From: Alistipes sp.
Lineage (GTDB): Bacteria > Bacteroidota > Bacteroidia > Bacteroidales > Rikenellaceae
Reading direction: 5' to 3'
Assembly: GCA_017379015.1 (NCBI GenBank)
Contig: JAFNXN010000015.1
Location: 1-55,995, forward strand
DNA: 55,995 bases
A program made the translations under genes and the position numbers. The notes under the pieces were generated by a model, which made no database searches, was not told the DNA's origin, and was given only the letters and a program-made list of their open reading frames with translations. Shown here one piece after another: positions 35,552 through 44,871 of this stretch. The first letter of the stretch is position 1. Every line of letters begins with the position of its first letter.

Positions 35552-36709
35552 ATGAATTTTTTCTACCAAATAGCAGAACACTACTCTTGGCAGGGCATAG
35601 CTCTCGTAGCGATTCTAATCGTCCTATTCGCCGTTCAAACATACTACTATGCGATAGCATACCGACGCATTCACCGCTTCCGTCTTGCTAAGCGCAACGA
35701 GAAGTATTGCGAGAATCCCTTTATCTCGATTATCGTTGCCGTACGTGGCGAGGACGAGTTCTTCCTCAGCGAGCAGCTACCCACGATCCTAGCACAGGAG
35801 TACCCCGTCTACGAGGTGGTTGTGGTCTACATCGGCCGCGACATCGACTACTATGCCGAGCTTCAGCGCATACGCGACGAGCGTTCAAACCTCAAGCTCA
35901 CAAAGCTCAGTGGCAACGGACGCATATACATCACCACAAAGCAGGCTTACAACATCGGAATAAAGTCAGCGCAGTATGACCATCTGCTCTTTACTACCCC
36001 TGGCACGATACCTGCAACCACCGAGTGGGTCAAGTACATGGCACTAGCCTTTGAGCGCGGATCGATTGTGGCGGGCGCAGCAGCACCCTACTTCGACGAG
36101 AAGAGTCTCTCGACCTACCTCATGCGCCTTGCGGAGATGCACTATAGCCGCAACCACATGGCGATGGCAGTAAACGACCGAATATATGTTGCCCCACGCA
36201 GCAACTTTGGCTTCACACGCCGCCTATATGAGGCTACAAGAGGCTTCAACCACCTCAACATGGATATTGGCGAGAACGATCTATACATACAGTCGATCAC
36301 CTCGCCCAGACGTAGTGCAGTGATGCTATCGCCCAAATCGTTGGTCCACGAAGATCGCCCCTCGAAGTGGAGCGAGTGGCTTGAGGTGATCCGCTACAAC
36401 CGTTCTACGGCGGAGTACTACCCTACACCTATACGAACCTTTGCACGCTGGGAGAGTGGAAGCCGAATGCTCTTCCTTCTCACCGCCCTAGCGATAATAG
36501 TACTCCTACCCCTGGAGCTCAAGATATTTGCTGCATTCATGCTCATCGTGCGCTACACGATGGTGCTACTCTCGACACGCAAGACCGCCTCGAAACTTGG
36601 CGAACATGGCATACTTGTCAACTATTGGATCTACGACATTTTGGGCCCAATAATCGACTTTATGATCTCGCTAAAGCATAGCAACAATAGCCCTAAAGCA
36701 TGGATATAG
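35552..36709 (+). CDS. GT2-like membrane glycosyltransferase with altered motifs
   Basis: A 385-residue GT-A-fold protein. One N-terminal transmembrane helix (about 14-34) and two C-terminal ones (about 306-340) flank a cytoplasmic domain. The fold is recognisable from PFISIIVAVRGEDEFFLSEQLP, but the expected DDxS after the third strand is VVYIGRDID, and the DxD is replaced by LLFTTPGTIPATTEW. A GENDLYIQSI segment stands at the usual catalytic ED position. Enzymatic activity is therefore uncertain. Its last ten bases overlap the sigma factor start. Confidence 0.75.
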   Translation: MNFFYQIAEHYSWQGIALVAILIVLFAVQTYYYAIAYRRIHRFRLAKRNEKYCENPFISIIVAVRGEDEFFLSEQLPTILAQEYPVYEVVVVYIGRDIDYYAELQRIRDERSNLKLTKLSGNGRIYITTKQAYNIGIKSAQYDHLLFTTPGTIPATTEWVKYMALAFERGSIVAGAAAPYFDEKSLSTYLMRLAEMHYSRNHMAMAVNDRIYVAPRSNFGFTRRLYEATRGFNHLNMDIGENDLYIQSITSPRRSAVMLSPKSLVHEDRPSKWSEWLEVIRYNRSTAEYYPTPIRTFARWESGSRMLFLLTALAIIVLLPLELKIFAAFMLIVRYTMVLLSTRKTASKLGEHGILVNYWIYDILGPIIDFMISLKHSNNSPKAWI

Positions 36710-37257
36710 AGAATTATATCGTAGCCACAGATGCTCGCTTAGTGAAGCTTGCCTCGGAGGGCGACGATCGTGCCTTCGAGTACCTCTTCATGCGCTACAA
36801 CGAGGCTATCAAGCACCTCTTCGAGCAACGCCTAGGCAACAACGACACCTCGGACGACCTGCTCCAAGAGACCTTCATCAAGGTCTACCTGCACCTCGCC
36901 GACTACTCGGAGAGCTACACCTTTGGACAGTGGATCTACACCATAGCGCGCAACACGCTTGTCGACCACGTGCGCCGTCGTGCCGATGATGTGTCGATAG
37001 ATAGCAAGTTTATGGCACCCATAGCCACCACCCCCTCACCCGAGGAGTCGGTGATAATAAACCAGCGCACGGCACACTTCGAGGCCTCACTTGCCGAGCT
37101 CTCGGAGGACTATCGCAAGATCATCGAGATGCGCTTCTTGGATGAATACTCTTATGAGGAGATTGCCGAGAAGCTTGGGCGACCAATGAACACAATAAAG
37201 ACGCAGATTCGCCGCGCCAAGGCAGCGGTCTGCAAGATGATCCTCGACAAGGAGTAG
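36700..37257 (+). CDS. sigma-70 family (ECF-like) RNA polymerase sigma factor
   Basis: A 185-residue sigma factor. Region 2 includes DDLLQETFIKVYLHL and FGQWIYTIARNTLVDHVRRR. Region 4 includes YRKIIEMRFLDEYSYEEIAEKL and NTIKTQIRRAKAA. Its start codon overlaps the GT2 stop region (ATGGATATAG), suggesting translational coupling. No anti-sigma gene follows, so it may be expressed constitutively or controlled elsewhere. rsmG lies 30 bp downstream. Confidence 0.92.
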   Translation: MDIENYIVATDARLVKLASEGDDRAFEYLFMRYNEAIKHLFEQRLGNNDTSDDLLQETFIKVYLHLADYSESYTFGQWIYTIARNTLVDHVRRRADDVSIDSKFMAPIATTPSPEESVIINQRTAHFEASLAELSEDYRKIIEMRFLDEYSYEEIAEKLGRPMNTIKTQIRRAKAAVCKMILDKE

Positions 37258-37287
37258 AACACAAAACAGATTGACACACCGACAACC

Positions 37288-37917
37288 ATGAATAGCGAAC
37301 TTATAAAGCGATACTTTCCCGATATTGACTCTCATCAGGAGCAGCAATTCGACCTTCTTGGCTCACTCTACGAGGAGTGGAATGCTCGAATAAATGTCGT
37401 TTCGCGCAAAGATATGGAGCACCTCTACACACGCCACATCCTCCACTCACTTGCCATCACCAAGGTATGCAAGTTTGAGGCTGGAGCACGCGTGGTGGAC
37501 ATCGGCTGCGGCGGAGGCTTCCCCTCTGTACCTCTTGCCATCATGTTTCCGGAGGTTGAGTTTATCGGTGTTGACTCCATAGCTAAGAAGATACGCGTTG
37601 TCGAGGGTATCATCCAGGGTGCTGAGATAAAGAACCTTAGAGCCGTGAACTGCCGTGCCGAGCAGCTTGGTGAGAAGTGCGACTATGTTGTGTCGCGTGC
37701 CGTGACCGAGATGGCAAAGTTTATGCCTTGGGCATGGCAGCTCCTACGCAAGGGCGAGCGAGGAACACTCCCCAATGGCATCCTATATCTCAAGGGTGGC
37801 GATCTTGCCGAGGAGCTTGCAGCAACACGTCGCAGGTGGGACATCTACAATATCTCGCAATTCTTTGACGATGAGTTCTTCGAGACAAAACGAGTAGTAT
37901 ATACCAAAAAAGATTAA
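37288..37917 (+). CDS. rsmG: 16S rRNA (guanine-527-N7) methyltransferase RsmG
   Basis: A 209-residue SAM-dependent methyltransferase that makes m7G527 in 16S rRNA. The start region has YEEWNARINVVSRKDMEHLYTRH, the SAM loop is VVDIGCGGGFPSVPLAI near 69-85, and YVVSRAVTEM and GILYLKGGDL are typical. It ends 2 bp before the DUF4954 gene, so the two are probably co-transcribed. Confidence 0.95.
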   Translation: MNSELIKRYFPDIDSHQEQQFDLLGSLYEEWNARINVVSRKDMEHLYTRHILHSLAITKVCKFEAGARVVDIGCGGGFPSVPLAIMFPEVEFIGVDSIAKKIRVVEGIIQGAEIKNLRAVNCRAEQLGEKCDYVVSRAVTEMAKFMPWAWQLLRKGERGTLPNGILYLKGGDLAEELAATRRRWDIYNISQFFDDEFFETKRVVYTKKD

Positions 37918-37919
37918 TA

Positions 37920-39641
37920 ATGAACGGATTACGACACATAAGTGAGGTTGAACGCTCAGCACTTCGCCAGAGGGGTTGCTGGGCTGAGTCGTGGGATAGA
38001 GTGTTGGTTGCCGAGGACTTTAGCCCCGAGCAACTGCGTAACGTTCGTTTTGAGGGCGATGTAACAATCGGCTCAAACACCCTCATATCCTATTCAAAAA
38101 TTCGCAACTACCAGATTGGCAATAACTGCTACATCGACTCGGTTCTTCGTCTTGAGTGCCGCCACGAATCGCTCTTTGGCGGTGGCGTGATGGTCTCGGC
38201 AGTAAACGAGAATGGCGGTCGAAGCATACCAATCTACAACGAGCTAACCGCACAGGTGGCATACATCATGACAATGATGCGTAATCGCACCGCGCTGGTC
38301 GAGCAGTTGCAGCGCAAGGTTATGCACGAGGCAGAGAAGCAGCGTCATAGCGTGGGACGCGTGGGTGACAATGTAACAATACTCGGCGTTAAGTTCATCC
38401 GCGAGGTGAACATCGGCAACACCACCACAATTGAGGGAGCATCACACCTCGAGAATGGCACAATACAGAACAATGTTCAGGTGGGTGTAGATGTGCGCGC
38501 CAAGGACTTCATCCTCTACAACGACTCAACCATTGAGAGTGGCGCATGCATCGAGCGATGCTTCGTAGGCGAGAGGTCACACCTAGCAAACGGCTTCACA
38601 GCTGCCGACTCACTCTTCTTTGCCAACTGTCACTGCGAGAATGGCGAGGCAGCAGCGATATTTGCAGGTCCATTCACCGTGTCACACCATAAGTCGTCGT
38701 TGCTCATCGCCGGCATCTTCTCGTTCTTCAACGCTGGTAGTGGCACCAACCAGTCGAACCACCTCTTCAAGAGCGGTGCTGTACATCAGGCCGTACACCT
38801 TCGTGGCTCGAAGTTCGGAAGCAATGCCTACGTGATGTCGCCAGCCATCGAAGGTCCTTACACCGTGATCCTTGGTCGCCATACGCGCCACCACGATACT
38901 CAGGATATGCCCTACTCCTACCTTATCGAGGAGGATGGCCACTCGTCGCTGGTTCCAGCCATCGCCCTCACAAGCTACGGCACAGTGCGCGACACCGAGA
39001 AGTGGAAGTCGCGCGACAAGCGAAGCATAAAACATGACAACATCCACTTCGAGGAGTTTAACCCCTATCTCACGGGCAAGATGCTTCGCGGCGTCGACAT
39101 CCTTACACGCCTACATGAGGATGACCCCGAGGCAAAGACATTCAACTATAATCGCACCATAATCAAAGCATCGATGCTACAGCGAGGCATCAAACTATAC
39201 AACAGTGCCATAGCAGCCTCAATAGGCGCGATGCTCGAGAGTGGCGACCTTAGCCGCGCTTCGGCAGATAGTTGTGGCGAGTGGGTAGATATTGCTGGTC
39301 AATACATGCCACATACACTCATGCAGCGCATCTTGCAACGTGCTGAGGCTCAAGACTCAACGCTCGAGGAGATAGTTGCGATGTTTGACAAGGCGATGCT
39401 CGAATACGACGACATGGCTGCCGCCTACGCATGCAACCTCCTGGGCAACCTCCTAGGTCACACACCCACATCCGAAGATATTGAGGAGGCAATCGCCGCG
39501 TCGCGCAACATACAGCGACGCATGCGCGAGACGACCGAGTCGGATCGCCAACGCGACACGGGCATCGGCATGATGATAGGCTATGGCTACGACTTCAGAA
39601 CACACGAAGAGCAGGAGGCAGACTTCCGCAATACACGATAA
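37920..39641 (+). CDS. DUF4954 protein with hexapeptide-like repeats
   Basis: A 573-residue member of DUF4954, a Bacteroidota family. Residues about 40-330 contain short repeats of the left-handed beta-helix type (VTIGSNTLISYSKI, VTILGVKFIREVNIGN, NVQVGVDVRAKDFI, and others) seen in acyl- and nucleotidyl-transferases. The C-terminal 200 residues are helical. Substrate unknown. It sits directly downstream of rsmG. Confidence 0.8.
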   Translation: MNGLRHISEVERSALRQRGCWAESWDRVLVAEDFSPEQLRNVRFEGDVTIGSNTLISYSKIRNYQIGNNCYIDSVLRLECRHESLFGGGVMVSAVNENGGRSIPIYNELTAQVAYIMTMMRNRTALVEQLQRKVMHEAEKQRHSVGRVGDNVTILGVKFIREVNIGNTTTIEGASHLENGTIQNNVQVGVDVRAKDFILYNDSTIESGACIERCFVGERSHLANGFTAADSLFFANCHCENGEAAAIFAGPFTVSHHKSSLLIAGIFSFFNAGSGTNQSNHLFKSGAVHQAVHLRGSKFGSNAYVMSPAIEGPYTVILGRHTRHHDTQDMPYSYLIEEDGHSSLVPAIALTSYGTVRDTEKWKSRDKRSIKHDNIHFEEFNPYLTGKMLRGVDILTRLHEDDPEAKTFNYNRTIIKASMLQRGIKLYNSAIAASIGAMLESGDLSRASADSCGEWVDIAGQYMPHTLMQRILQRAEAQDSTLEEIVAMFDKAMLEYDDMAAAYACNLLGNLLGHTPTSEDIEEAIAASRNIQRRMRETTESDRQRDTGIGMMIGYGYDFRTHEEQEADFRNTR

Positions 39642-39741
39642 CCCAATGTGGGGGGGGGCAAACACAATAGCCAAACAAGAGATATAAACTATAGATACAC
39701 AACATATTAAACTAACAATAACAACTAAAACAACCAAAACT

Positions 39742-40665
39742 ATGGAGAAAGTAAAAGTTTTGATCGTTGGTAGCGGTCCTGCAGGTTTTACCGCTGCTAT
39801 CTACACATCACGTGCCAACCTATCGCCAGTACTCTACGAGGGTATCGAGCCAGGTGGTCAGCTCACCACAACAACCGAGATTGAGAACTTCCCAGGTTAT
39901 CCTGAGGGTATCACAGGTACTCTTATGATGGAGGATCTTCGCAAGCAGGCATTGCGTTTTGGTGCCGACGTACGTCGTGGTATCATCACCGATATCGACC
40001 TCTCAAAGCGTCCTTTCAAGGCTATCGTTGACCATGAGCACGAGATCGAGGCTGACGCAGTAATCGTAGCTACAGGTGCATCGGCAAAGTATCTTGGTTT
40101 GGAGTCTGAGGCTAAGTATCGTGGTATGGGTGTTAGTGCATGTGCTACATGCGACGGCTTCTTCTACCGCAAGAAGGATGTAGCTGTTGTTGGTGGTGGT
40201 GACACCGCTTGCGAGGAGGCTACCTACCTTGCTTCTATCTGCCGCAAGGTTTACCTTATCGTTCGTAAGAACTACCTCCGCGCATCTAAGGCTATGCAGG
40301 AGCGTGTATTCAACACACCTAACATCGAGGTACTCTTCGAGCACAACACCAAGGAGGTTCTTGGCGATGAGGAGGGCGTAACAGGCGTACGCGTAGTGAG
40401 CACAGCAGGTGAGGAGCGCGACCTACCAATCATGGGCTTCTTCCTCGCTATCGGTCACCATCCAAACGTAGAGGTATTCAAGGGTCAGTTGGAGCTTGAC
40501 GAGCAGGGCTACATCAAGGTTCAGCCAGGCACATCAAAGACCTCAGTAGAGGGCGTATTTGCCGCTGGTGACGTTAAGGATCCTCACTACCGTCAGGCTA
40601 TCACAGCTGCAGGTTCGGGCTGTATCGCAGCTCTCGACTGCGAGCGTTGGTTGCTTGCACAGTAA
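39742..40665 (+). CDS. trxB: thioredoxin reductase
   Basis: A 307-residue flavoprotein that reduces thioredoxin with NADPH. The FAD-binding start is VLIVGSGPAGFTAAIYTSR, the redox pair is C134/C137 in CATCDGFFYRK, the NADPH loop is VVGGGDTACEEA, and the C-terminal FAD motif VFAAGDVKD is present. Codons are strongly biased to the forms of highly expressed genes. It is 9 bp before the ribonuclease Z gene. Confidence 0.96.
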   Translation: MEKVKVLIVGSGPAGFTAAIYTSRANLSPVLYEGIEPGGQLTTTTEIENFPGYPEGITGTLMMEDLRKQALRFGADVRRGIITDIDLSKRPFKAIVDHEHEIEADAVIVATGASAKYLGLESEAKYRGMGVSACATCDGFFYRKKDVAVVGGGDTACEEATYLASICRKVYLIVRKNYLRASKAMQERVFNTPNIEVLFEHNTKEVLGDEEGVTGVRVVSTAGEERDLPIMGFFLAIGHHPNVEVFKGQLELDEQGYIKVQPGTSKTSVEGVFAAGDVKDPHYRQAITAAGSGCIAALDCERWLLAQ

Positions 40666-40674
40666 TCTGATATA

Positions 40675-41595
40675 ATGGGGTTTACGGTAACCATACTTGG
40701 TAATTCATCCGCTAAGCCTACACCCCATGCTCACCCATCGGCACAGGTAGTAAACCTCGACGAGCAATACTACCTCATAGATGCTGGCGAGGGGGTACAA
40801 CGGCAGCTCATAAGGCGTGGCATAAATCCGCTACGCCTTAGAGCTGTTTTCATATCGCATCTCCACGGCGACCACTGCTTTGGGCTATTTCCGCTTATCG
40901 CCACTCTCGGACTTGAGGGCAAGCGAACTCCCTTAGATATATACGCGCCCGCGCCCATGGGCGAGATTCTTGACTACCACCGCAAATACTTCTGGGACGA
41001 CCTCCCATACGAGGTAAAGTGGCACGAGATACGCACCACGGAGCATCGCCTACTCATGGAGAACTCCACACTCGAGGTCTGGAGCATACCTCTACGCCAC
41101 AGAGTGCCTACCGCTGGCTTTCACTTCAAGGAGAAGCAACCTGGGCTCAACGTCGAGAAGTTCAAGATCGAGAAGTATGGGCTCTCGATAGCGCAGATAG
41201 TAGCGGCAAAGAGGGGTGAGGACATTAGGCTTGAAAGCGGCGAGGTGATTGCCAACAGCGAACTCACATATAGACCCTACGAGGCACGTTCGTACGCATA
41301 CCTATCCGACACAGCCTACTCGGCAAAGGCTGCGTCGCTGGTTCATGGCACGGACCTACTCTACCACGAGGCGACCTACGCCATGAGCGAAGAGATGCTC
41401 TCGCGTGGTCGTGGTCACTCAACCACACACGACGCTGCTAAGGTAGCCTTAAAGGCTGAAGCTAAGCAGCTTATCATTGGACACTTCTCATCGCGATACA
41501 AACAGCACGATCAACTACGCGAAGAGTGTCGCGAGATTTTTGAAAATACACTCCTTGCCGAGGAGGGTAAGACATACTGCGTAGGCAAACAATAA
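40675..41595 (+). CDS. rnz: ribonuclease Z
   Basis: A 306-residue metallo-beta-lactamase-fold tRNA 3' endonuclease. The zinc motif is H62-L-H64-G-D66-H67, with later ligands in LSDTAYS, LLYHEATY and GHFSSRYK. It trims tRNA 3' trailers, which matters here because tRNA-Thr lacks an encoded CCA. It sits between trxB and the SpoU-type gene, tightly spaced. Confidence 0.94.
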   Translation: MGFTVTILGNSSAKPTPHAHPSAQVVNLDEQYYLIDAGEGVQRQLIRRGINPLRLRAVFISHLHGDHCFGLFPLIATLGLEGKRTPLDIYAPAPMGEILDYHRKYFWDDLPYEVKWHEIRTTEHRLLMENSTLEVWSIPLRHRVPTAGFHFKEKQPGLNVEKFKIEKYGLSIAQIVAAKRGEDIRLESGEVIANSELTYRPYEARSYAYLSDTAYSAKAASLVHGTDLLYHEATYAMSEEMLSRGRGHSTTHDAAKVALKAEAKQLIIGHFSSRYKQHDQLREECREIFENTLLAEEGKTYCVGKQ

Positions 41596-41600
41596 CCACT

Positions 41601-42341
41601 ATGACAAAGGCGGAGATACAATTTGTGCGATCGCTGAACGACAAACGCACGCGTGACGAGGAGCAACTGTTTGTTGCCGAGGGCATTAAGCTCGTTGAAG
41701 AGATCCTTGGCTCGACGCTACATATACGTCGTATCTACACCACACGCACCGATCTTCGAGGTGCGAATGTTGAGTGCGTCGAGAGGCGAGAGATGGAGCG
41801 CATCTCGATGCTTAAGACTCCATCCGACACGCTTGCCATTGTGGAGCAGCCACGCAACAAATTCACTCTAAAGAGGCTCGCCAATCGACTTTCAATAGCA
41901 CTCGACGAGGTGCAAAACCCTGGCAATCTAGGCACCATAATCCGCCTTGCCGACTGGTTTGGTATCGAGGATGTTATCTGCTCGAAGGAGTGTGCCGACA
42001 TCTTTAACCCCAAGGTTGTGCAAGCAACCATGGGCGCACTGCTTCGTGTACGCGTACACTATGTTGACAACCTCAGCGAGGTGCTACACTCTGCCGCGGA
42101 GCTAGATCTTCCAATCTACGGCACGCTGCTCGATGGCAACAACATCTACTCTGAAAAACTCGCTACGCGCGGTATCATAGTGATGGGCAACGAGGGTCGT
42201 GGTGTTAGCGAGGAGTGTCGTAATGCACTAACTCACAAGCTATTTATACCACCCTACCCTGCCAACCGTCCAACCTCCGAGTCGCTCAACGTTGCGATGG
42301 CAACAGGCATCATCCTCGCCGAATTCCGAAGACCAAAATAA
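41601..42341 (+). CDS. SpoU/TrmH-family RNA 2'-O-methyltransferase
   Basis: A 246-residue SPOUT methyltransferase. An N-terminal substrate-binding part (EEQLFVAEGIKLVEEIL) precedes the knotted domain with LDEVQNPGNLGTIIRLADWFG, GIIVMGNEGRGVSEE and a final PTSESLNVAMATGIIL. It methylates a ribose in rRNA or tRNA; the exact target (RlmB-like or other) cannot be read from the sequence. It starts 6 bp after ribonuclease Z. Confidence 0.9.
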   Translation: MTKAEIQFVRSLNDKRTRDEEQLFVAEGIKLVEEILGSTLHIRRIYTTRTDLRGANVECVERREMERISMLKTPSDTLAIVEQPRNKFTLKRLANRLSIALDEVQNPGNLGTIIRLADWFGIEDVICSKECADIFNPKVVQATMGALLRVRVHYVDNLSEVLHSAAELDLPIYGTLLDGNNIYSEKLATRGIIVMGNEGRGVSEECRNALTHKLFIPPYPANRPTSESLNVAMATGIILAEFRRPK

Positions 42342-42359
42342 TACAACACAAACAACACT

Positions 42360-43232
42360 ATGAAACGACTATTTACAATCATGGGCACAGCGCTCTGTGC
42401 GCTATCGTGTACAACCGAAGCAGAGACTACTATCGATGCCACGACACTGGAACTAACCATCCCAGCGGAGATTAAAGAGGGGACACCCGCAGCCACAAAC
42501 TATGCAACTATCGACTTTGAGGAGTACGACCTACGTCTTATCATGGAGTTGTACACGGCAGGGGAAACCGACAAGCCATATAGCCGCAAGGAGATATATT
42601 GGGATGAGCAATCAACAACCTTCACCCTCGATGAGCTACCCACAACTGGTGAGTACATCATTCTCGGCTGGGCAGATTTCGTAATAACAAAGGGCGAAGA
42701 TCTACACTACGACACATCTGCGGGCTTGCGTAACATAATGCAGAATGAGCGTGCTTTCAACGACGATAGCTACGCAGCCTTTGCGCTCTCTACAACAATC
42801 AAGGATGGCAAGTTGGCTCATCAAGGTGCAAAGCTAAGGCCTGCGGCAAGTAAATACGGCATAGCAATCGACGATGCAGAGGTTGCAGAGCAGATATCAA
42901 CCATCGAGAGTGAATATATTCAATATATCTGCACTGGTTTTAATGTGGAGACGATGAAACCTAACACCTTTGATCCTACAGCAACTACAACGGGTAACAA
43001 AGCTACATTTCAGGATGATAGCAACTTACTGGCAACAACCTATGTACTCACAGAGGCTGGTAAGCAGAACAATATTAATCAGAACATAAGGCTCAAAAAT
43101 AGTAGTGGCGAGGAGGTCTTGAAGTACACAGGCGTTGTCATACCTCTCTATAGCGACAAGTACACGGAGTGCACTCTTGCTGCGACAGAGGATAAGGAGC
43201 CAGAGTTCTCGACGCACAAATATCTCGAGTAA
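42360..43232 (+). CDS. DUF6562-like lipoprotein
   Basis: A 290-residue lipoprotein (lipobox ALSC, Cys17). The segment YDLRLIMELYTAGETDKP followed by TGEYIILGWADFV and TSAGLRNI parallels the N-terminal domain of the surface lipoprotein at 52556, placing both in the DUF6562-type group of Bacteroidota surface proteins. The fold recalls fimbrial/Mfa-like beta sandwiches. It is 19 bp after the SpoU gene and followed by a stem-loop. Confidence 0.7.
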   Translation: MKRLFTIMGTALCALSCTTEAETTIDATTLELTIPAEIKEGTPAATNYATIDFEEYDLRLIMELYTAGETDKPYSRKEIYWDEQSTTFTLDELPTTGEYIILGWADFVITKGEDLHYDTSAGLRNIMQNERAFNDDSYAAFALSTTIKDGKLAHQGAKLRPAASKYGIAIDDAEVAEQISTIESEYIQYICTGFNVETMKPNTFDPTATTTGNKATFQDDSNLLATTYVLTEAGKQNNINQNIRLKNSSGEEVLKYTGVVIPLYSDKYTECTLAATEDKEPEFSTHKYLE

Positions 43233-43290
43233 CCTATCAGAGTAACCTCTCCGACACATAGAGAGTCTGAATCGATATAATCAGCGATGC

Positions 43291-43321
43291 CCCCTCGATG
43301 CGAATAATTCACATCGAGGGG
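43291..43321 (+). terminator. stem-loop after the DUF6562-like gene
   Basis: A 10-bp stem CCCCTCGATG/CATCGAGGGG with an 11-nt loop. The T run is short (TGTTG), so termination may be partial. Confidence 0.65.
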
Positions 43322-43437
43322 CTGTTGCATGATAGAGATAGCTTAAAAACCGATACGCACTGTCGCATATAAAACCATTCACGGCAAGGTTTTAGCAAAT
43401 ATTTTGTCATAAGATGGTGGCATTAAACATTTTTTTG

Positions 43438-43445
43438 TATATTTG
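43438..43445 (+). promoter_or_regulatory. -7 box for pdxA-thrS
   Basis: TATATTTG, 26 bp before pdxA. The TTTG at 43403-43406 is too far upstream (31 nt) to be a normal -33 box. Confidence 0.5.
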
Positions 43446-43471
43446 TAACTTAAAACCACAGATAAACAAGT

Positions 43472-44563
43472 ATGAGCAATCGTCTAAAGATAGGTATTAC
43501 GCAGGGTGACATAAACGGCATCGGCTGGGAGCTAATCCTCAAGGTGTTGTCGGATGTACGCCTTGTTGAGCTATTCACACCCGTAGTATATGGCACAGCA
43601 GCCGCAGCAGCCTACTACCAAAAGCGTTACAAGGATCTTGAGCCAGTACGCTTCAACGTTATAGAGAGTGCAAGCGCAGCTGTAGCAGGCAAGGCCAACT
43701 TGGTGGAGTGTGGTGCCAAGGAGCTAAGCATCACCCCTGGCAAGCCTTCAAAGGCGGGTGGCGAGGCAGCAGCAGCAGCTCTTCAAAGAGCCGCCGAGGA
43801 GCTTCGTGAGGGTCGAATAGATGCTCTGGTAACAGCACCTATCGACAAGGAGATGATTCAGAGTGAGGAGTTTACATATACAGGACACACCGAATTTCTG
43901 GCTAAGGAGCTTGGCGGTGAGCCTCTGATGATCATGACCTCGGAGCTTATGCGCGTAGGTCTTGCTACAATCCATGTACCTGTATCGGAGGTTGCAACAC
44001 ACCTCTCAAAGGAGCTTATCGTAGAGCGTATATCGCAGATCAATAGCTCTATGCGTCAGGACTTTGGCATCGTACGCCCACGCATAGCGGTACTAGCACT
44101 TAACCCACATGCCGGCGACGGAGGTCTGCTTGGCAAGGAGGAGCAGGAGATCATCAAACCAGCCATCGTCGAGGCCTACGAAGAGGGCATGCTCGCCTTT
44201 GGACCATTTGCTGCTGATGGCTTCTTCGCCTCGGGACAGTTTAAGCGTTACGATGCTATCCTAGCAATGTACCACGATCAGGGACTTGCACCATTCAAGA
44301 CGCTGACACCCAACGGTGTAAACTTCACAGCTTCGCTCTCAGCAGTGCGCACATCGCCCGACCATGGCGTAGCATACGACATTGCTGGCGAGGGTAAGGC
44401 CGATGAGCAGTCGTTGCGTAATGCTATTTATGAGGCTATCGACATCGTACGTCGCCGCCGCGAGTTTGAGGAGTGGAGTGCCAATCCACTTGAGCACTTC
44501 GAGCGCGAGAAGGGTCGCGACATCTCGATCAAGGACCTTCCCGAGACCGAACATAACGACTAA
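43472..44563 (+). CDS. pdxA: 4-hydroxythreonine-4-phosphate dehydrogenase
   Basis: A 363-residue enzyme of the DXP-dependent vitamin B6 pathway. The start IGITQGDINGIGWELILK, TAPIDKE near residue 120, HTEFLA and the metal-binding region LNPHAGDGG and YHDQGLAPFK are all present. Length is normal. It is 12 bp before the small membrane-protein gene, and both precede thrS. Confidence 0.94.
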   Translation: MSNRLKIGITQGDINGIGWELILKVLSDVRLVELFTPVVYGTAAAAAYYQKRYKDLEPVRFNVIESASAAVAGKANLVECGAKELSITPGKPSKAGGEAAAAALQRAAEELREGRIDALVTAPIDKEMIQSEEFTYTGHTEFLAKELGGEPLMIMTSELMRVGLATIHVPVSEVATHLSKELIVERISQINSSMRQDFGIVRPRIAVLALNPHAGDGGLLGKEEQEIIKPAIVEAYEEGMLAFGPFAADGFFASGQFKRYDAILAMYHDQGLAPFKTLTPNGVNFTASLSAVRTSPDHGVAYDIAGEGKADEQSLRNAIYEAIDIVRRRREFEEWSANPLEHFEREKGRDISIKDLPETEHND

Positions 44564-44575
44564 CAACATCAGGCT

Positions 44576-44779
44576 ATGAAAGAGAATATTAGAATTTGGA
44601 TCAGCATCGTAATCAGTGCCTTATTGCTTGGCTTGGTCGTATCGTACTGCGTAGCAGGATGGATGCCCGCAGATAGCATTGATTGGATTCTATGGGGTGC
44701 AATGGTCTTAGTAGGATTTTTTGCCGTATTCCGCATTGCCAACCTTGCTAAGATGCTAGGCAGCAAGGACAACGAATAA
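44576..44779 (+). CDS. 67-residue two-helix membrane protein
   Basis: A short protein with two transmembrane helices (about 7-29 and 35-57) and a charged tail. No family is recognised. It starts 12 bp after pdxA and 92 bp before thrS. Clean codon use and spacing favour a real gene. Confidence 0.65.
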   Translation: MKENIRIWISIVISALLLGLVVSYCVAGWMPADSIDWILWGAMVLVGFFAVFRIANLAKMLGSKDNE

Positions 44780-44871
44780 AACAGGGAGTGCAGCTGAGTA
44801 GTAATCCGTCTCGTTATTGTGGAGCTACGAAGGCACTCAAAAACATAAACAATTAAAAACTTATTTGAATC

